From Phaffia rhodozyma (taxonomy: Eukaryota; Basidiomycota; Tremellomycetes; Cystofilobasidiales; Mrakiaceae): 64,000 nucleotides of DNA. Of this stretch, positions 60,163-64,000 are shown piece by piece. Position 1 is the first letter of the stretch. Every line of letters starts with the position of its first letter. Under the pieces are notes generated by a model that saw only the letters and a list, made by a program, of their open reading frames with translations, was not told the DNA's origin and did not search any database. Position numbers and translations under genes: made by a program. Location: the NCBI GenBank assembly GCA_014706385.1, contig JACGZH010000003.1, positions 1,381,501-1,445,500 of the forward strand, written 5' to 3'.

Positions 60163-61183
60163 TTAAAGGCCAAGGGTGGAAGTAAGGGAGTCAAGTCCGA
60201 GTCCGGAGAGAAGGCTGGTAAGGCCGCTGGTTCCAGAGGAAAGTCCAAGTCCGGAAAGGAGACCACCGAGGAGACCGTTGGCTCCCAAAAGTCCGGTGAC
60301 AGTGGAGAGCAAGCCGGAGACGATCTGAAGAAGAGAAAACGAAAAAAGAGGTCAAGCTCGGTCTTTAAGCGCACATCTTTCTGAATGAGAAAAATTCTAC
60401 AAATAAAAACACACTCACTTTGTTGGAGTTTCCGAGAAGGCCAGAGAGGTTGGTGCTGTAAACGAGCAGGGAGATGAGTATCAGATCCTCGAGCGTATCA
60501 GATTATTCTGAAATCAAAATGGAAACTCACTCAGTGCTGTCCTTGAGGGTGTCAAGAATGGTAGTGACAGCGTTCAAGCCGGTGGAGCCAGAGGCACCGG
60601 ACACTCCAGAAGAGACCGAGCTGAGTCCAGAGACGACCTGGGTGATGATGTTCTGGAGGTTGGTAGCCGAGGAAGCTCCTCCACCGAGAAGTCCACCAAG
60701 AAGACCTCCGAGTCCGGAAGAGGAACCAGAGGCGCCAGAAGCTAGCGCACCGGAAGCGACATTGGCCAAGCCGAGCTGGTTGACGAGCTCGAGGACGGTC
60801 TCAAGGAGATCATGGAGGGGCTGACCGACCAAAGGAATATCGTCAAGAGCAGAGGTGATGGTGGAGATCTGATCGCCGGTCAATGCGCTGGTCAAACCGG
60901 TGACGGTCGAGGTGAGTCCATCGGTACTGACGTCCCCGTTGACATTGAGGAGGGAGGCCGCGTCGGTACCGCTGACGGTAGACTCGATGGTGGACACCAA
61001 ACCGGTCACGGTCGAGAGCAAGTTAGAAGTCAAGCTCTGGAGACCGCTGGTAGCGGAAGAGGTAGAGGTAGACGATCCGCCAAGGAGACCACCAAGGAGG
61101 GCTCGGTCTTCAACTACAGCTGCCGGAGCGGCAAGGACGGAGGATGCTCCGAAGAACATGGCCATGGCAGGAAGGACGAGCAT
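60163..61183 (-). CDS. Secreted Leu/Gly/Ser-rich protein, 283 aa, family unknown
   Basis: Starts MLVLPAMAMFFGASSVLAAP, a good signal peptide with cleavage near the Ala-Ala/Pro, then AVVEDRALLGGLLGG. Exons 61183-60531, 60455-60419 and 60324-60163 join in frame. The mature part is Cys-free as far as I see, rich in Ser, Thr, Leu, Gly and Val, with amphipathic helices (DQISTITSALDDIPLV, LHDLLETVLELVNQLGL, TNLQNIITQVVSGLSSV), a short NLSGLLGNSNK exon and a repetitive end (GLLGGLLSGLGLSSGTSG, LDSLTSTLGL). It is not a hydrophobin (no 8-Cys pattern). Hydrophobic surface-binding or cell-wall function is a guess. It shares layout, 5' leader and two intron positions with 41591-42990. TATA-like CATAAATA lies near 61317-61324. 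Confidence 0.85.
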
Positions 61184-61234
61184 TGTGTGGGTAAGTTTGG
61201 AGAGTGAGGGTAAGAGTAAGTGCTTGTGTGTGTT

Positions 61235-61235
<1 letters not shown>

Positions 61236-61265
<30 letters not shown>

Positions 61266-61266
61266 A
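61236..61266 (+). repeat. (GTGAGA)n repeat in the secreted gene's 5' leader
   Basis: Four to five GTGAGA units just upstream of the ATG at 61183 on the minus strand (TCTCAC on the sense strand). Confidence 0.8.
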
Positions 61267-61336
61267 GATGAGATGAAGAAGAAAGAAACTCAGGACAACC
61301 CATTCTATAGCTACCTATTTATGCTCTTTCCCAACA

Positions 61337-61771
61337 TCAGATGAGGTTCTCGTCCAACCGACCATATTCGTCCGTGAAGTCAAGCAGACGACGTTGGGGG
61401 TCCGCTTCTGTGCTTAGGTTCACCCCATTCTGCATCATGCCGGGGTAATGTGACGACGGATCGTATCGGATGGGGACTAGAATGTCAAAGCGTGAGCCAC
61501 TAAAAACGAAACAAGAAACAGAAGCTAATTGGAAAAAGAAAAGAAGAAGAGGAAAAGGGAAAGGGAAAGAGAACATCAGGAGTTCAGTCGGATTTATTGA
61601 TTTTACCCAAACAAGAAGATTCACCTATAAACAATCTGGTCTGATCGTCATTCGGATCTTAGATTGAAGCTTGTAGGAAAGGCATAGTGAGCAAGCGGAT
61701 AAGCCAGGAAAAGAGTCAGCTGAGCCGAAGAAAGCTTGGCTGGTTAGCAAGAAATGAGTGTCTGAACCCAT
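61337..61771 (-). CDS. Weak two-exon hypothetical ORF
   Basis: A minus-strand ATG at 61771 opens a 47-codon frame that can splice (weak donor gtttat in GAT-T, acceptor ccaattag) into a frame ending with FDILVPIRYDPSSHY and DFTDEYGRLDENLI before a stop at 61337. The last exon looks protein-like, but no family was recognised and the upstream exon is poor. It lies only about 150 bp upstream of the secreted gene's ATG, so it could also be part of that gene's leader. Confidence 0.2.
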
Positions 61772-63057
61772 CAGTTTTCCTCTCTATAGATCACTCTTAA
61801 AAAAAAGTTAAGGTTGACATATCACTTTTTTCAGGACTTTCTTGTATCAAAGCTCGGAGGGAGAGAAAGGGTGATGGCGAGATGATTCAGCGTCAAAGGA
61901 AACAAACAACGTTCGAATTGACATAACGTTCGGATTTCTCTCGTAGAATGTTAACCCTGTGAAGGGAGATGTTAAAAACACACTAGAACCCGGCCAGTCA
62001 TCGATGACGAGCTTTGTGTGTGGAGAGAGTTAGTTGAGTAAGTAAAGTAAGTAGAGTGAGTAAGGACGGATGTCTGAAGATTACTGGACGGAACAGAAAG
62101 ATCTGGTTTAAATTCGGAACATTCAGCCCATCTAATCGGCCCGTTGATAGCTTCCCTTTGATAGACGATCTTTTTCTGGCTTGTTGCCCCTTGTTCAATC
62201 TGGAGAAGGTGACAAAGGTGATCAGGAGTTTTTCATCTTGCTTTCCTACCCCTCATCCTCCAATAATGAAAAGTCAGTCAAATCTCGACCTGGGTTGGAA
62301 CCCCGAGAGGTTAAACCCGTATAAATGAAAGACTTGGTGCACAGAACCATAAACGATCGAATAAGGATATTTTTGTATGAAGGATCGACTGATTAAGCTC
62401 AAGAAGAGATGATTGAAATTCAAATCAACCTATACAGTGCCTCTGGGTTCTGTTCTTCCTCTCCCTCGTTGCAAACATACTTAGAGTTTTGGGTTCATAG
62501 GACAGTTCGGTCGCATGGCAGAGAGAATAGAGGTTCTTCTATCTTATTTCGAGAGAAGGGCCTAATTTCGACTCGCGTACGTCTATTTACGTCCGCAGTC
62601 GTGATCGTCATCCGTTGTTCCGGCTCGTCTAGTCCAGACTCAGCTTAGAAAAGCTTAGCCAAGCCAGCCAGCCCAAAAGCGATCTAGTTGATTCTTCTCT
62701 ATCTTGCCTGTTACTACTTTCGTTTCGTCAAATCGCACCACTCTTCGCGTTTCGTTCGCAGAGATGGAAGAACTATGCGACGGTCGTGCGGAGAACGTTC
62801 GTTCAGTCTTTCAGGATGTCTTCTCGAAAGTTCAACAACGTTTGACGAGTTGGGCGCACAACCAGTGTTCACACTCAAAAATCAATCAAGATGGTAGCTT
62901 TGTAGAAGACAGAAGGAAGATGAACCCATCGAAGGTCTTCATTTAGTATGATGTTCAATGGATAACCCTAGTGATGAAACTTCGTCAAACAGTGCTCGAA
63001 ACAGAATTCACCGACGAATAACATTGAGATACTCGCCATGATAAATCTAACACTTTC

Positions 63058-64000
63058 TTAGGCCCACCAACCTTCCCAAAGAGCGCACCGCTTATTTCCC
63101 CAACGATCGGCGCTCATTCCTAGATCACCCGGACCAAGCCCGTCCAGCTCACCTTGATGCAGCCCATCAACCAAGTCGACCCCATAACTTAGATTGGCTG
63201 TACCGTTTCCTGTAACACCGCCTTGGGTGAACGGACAGCGAAAGCCGAGGAACACCGGACAAAGCCTGTCCACGATGTGACATGTTTCCAAGCAGGGCAA
63301 AAGTTCTTGGTAAGTGTACGAAGGTGGAGATAATACGCTCGCCGGTAATCGTGGATTGCTGGGCGTTCGTTCAATCAAGGTCGATGAACCGGGATCATCC
63401 GCCGACGGAGTCTCGCCACACTATGAAAGAACGAAGATGAATATGTTGATTCTTTCAGCGCTCAGATAGAAAGGAAACTCCATGACAAGAGGAGAAGAAA
63501 GAGGCCAAACCCGAGGAAACAAAGAGCCACAAAGCCAGTTTCGATAAACAAAGTAACAGTCCTGACAAGTGCTGATTGGCGAGTACATGTCTCTGCCACA
63601 AGCCATCGTTCCTAATGTGGCCGAAAAGCTAGCCAGCATCTCCGTCAACGTGTCATTCGAGGACGAAGGAAGCGATGTCACCACCGAAGTTGGATCCGAA
63701 CCATCGAACGAGATTGCCGCAGCGTAGCTTATCGTCGGACAGCCCTGAATGGAGTGTACTAAAGGACAGGGGAACCCGTCTGCCAACGAGAGGAGAACCC
63801 ATTACCGCACAAGAGAAAGCAAAAGGGTCAGTCAAGGAAACAGTCTCGAACGTGAAAACAAACTTAGAAACACACGCAACAAGGACCTCACCTTGTTTCA
63901 TTCGAAACATGATCGGCCCGCTCAGCTGGCCGGAACCAGCAACACCAAGCGAAGTTGAGGTATCCGTAAAAGACCAAAGCGTGTAGTTTTCTCCAGCCTT
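63058..64000 (-). CDS. MID1: MID1-like stretch-activated calcium-channel subunit (5' part outside window)
   Basis: C-terminal part of Mid1, the glycosylated plasma-membrane partner of the Cch1 calcium channel. Exons 64000-63892, 63779-63511 and 63420-63058 join in frame. Seen: ENYTLWSFTDTSTSLGVAGS, CPLVHSIQGCPTISYAAAI, NDTLTEMLASFSATLGTMAC, then the Cys-rich domain STCQDCYFVYRNWLCGSLFP with RCGETP, YTYQELLPCLETCHIVDRLC and PVFLGFRCP, ending near SYGVDLVDGL. The C-x2-C-...WLC-...PRC and LPC-x3-C-x6-C spacing is the Mid1 signature. The signal peptide and hydrophobic segments would lie beyond the right edge. N-glycosylation sequons NDT, NGT and NLS are present. Confidence 0.88.

Larger units (their letters stand above)
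61184..63057. other. 1.9-kb region: secreted-protein promoter, then no supportable gene
   Basis: Near 61236-61266 there is a (GTGAGA)n run in the secreted gene's leader. A weak minus-strand candidate lies at 61337-61771. The rest (61800-63057) has short plus-strand frames, the best being 62764-62946 (60 codons), without motif. The end is the 3' flank of the MID1-like gene. Confidence 0.4.

Noticed and set aside
60016..60384. Plus-strand 122-codon frame behind a TATATAAA, rich in Gly/Ser/Lys
   Set aside because: It is antisense to the repetitive last exon of the secreted protein, which matches its paralogue; the Lys/Ser pattern is a mirror of Leu/Gly codons.
60812..61241. Two open plus-strand frames opposite the secreted-protein exon
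   Set aside because: Antisense shadows of a GC-rich, low-complexity coding exon with a proven paralogue.
62280..62330. Possible tRNA (GGTTGGAACCCC stretch)
   Set aside because: No acceptor-stem pairing or proper A/B boxes around it.

Overview
The window looks like nuclear DNA of a basidiomycete fungus, probably a yeast-like one. Genes are dense and lie on both strands. Most are cut by many short introns with GT..AG ends and CTNAY-like branch sites, and the products are fungal proteins: a DASH kinetochore subunit, an ERT1/RDS2-type Zn2Cys6 regulator, an SFP1-like zinc finger, EOS1, MID1 and an Mmc1-like protein. A GDP-mannose 4,6-dehydratase suggests fucose-containing glycans, reported for several basidiomycete red yeasts. 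I cannot name the species. All gene models are hand-spliced from frame continuity and family motifs; nothing was searched.

Layout, left to right: WSS1-like DNA-protein crosslink protease (minus, cut by the left edge); SPT2 histone chaperone (+); DOM34/pelota (+); a Ser-rich 692-aa protein (minus); a 1.6-kb gap; a small Ser/Pro-rich protein (+); GDP-mannose dehydratase (minus); NUP84/NUP107 (minus); MPC1 with a long C-terminal extension (minus); myosin essential light chain (+); a 2.1-kb gap; EOS1-like membrane protein (+); BET1/SFT1-type SNARE (minus); ESCRT-II SNF8/VPS22 (+); DASH subunit DAD2 (minus); a coiled-coil protein (+); an Mmc1-like mitochondrial protein (+); a degenerate acyl-protein-thioesterase-like protein (minus); Mediator MED31 (+); a damaged secreted-protein gene (+); ALG12 mannosyltransferase (minus); KRR1 (+); a 2.3-kb gap; SFP1-like zinc finger (+); ERT1-like regulator (minus); GFA/CENP-V-domain protein (minus); an intact paralogue of the secreted protein (minus); and a MID1-like calcium-channel subunit (minus, cut by the right edge).

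Most genes are unrelated housekeeping genes, with no biosynthetic cluster. Functional threads are secretory-pathway and surface work (GMD, ALG12, EOS1, SNARE, SNF8, MID1, the secreted pair) and cell division (DAD2, myosin light chain). Promoters of the last two both carry ACGCGT boxes.

The observations I would check first are: a hydrolase-family protein that appears to have lost its whole catalytic triad; an MPC1 with about 155 extra residues of Ala/Lys/Glu-rich helix; a secreted-protein paralogue pair with two shared introns, one copy of which lacks its ATG and has a broken frame; ACGCGT, CRE and CACGTG sites packed between DAD2 and its neighbour; an in-frame, stop-free intron in the SFP1-like gene made of 15-bp repeats; and start codons repeatedly isolated on 3-17 nt exons.
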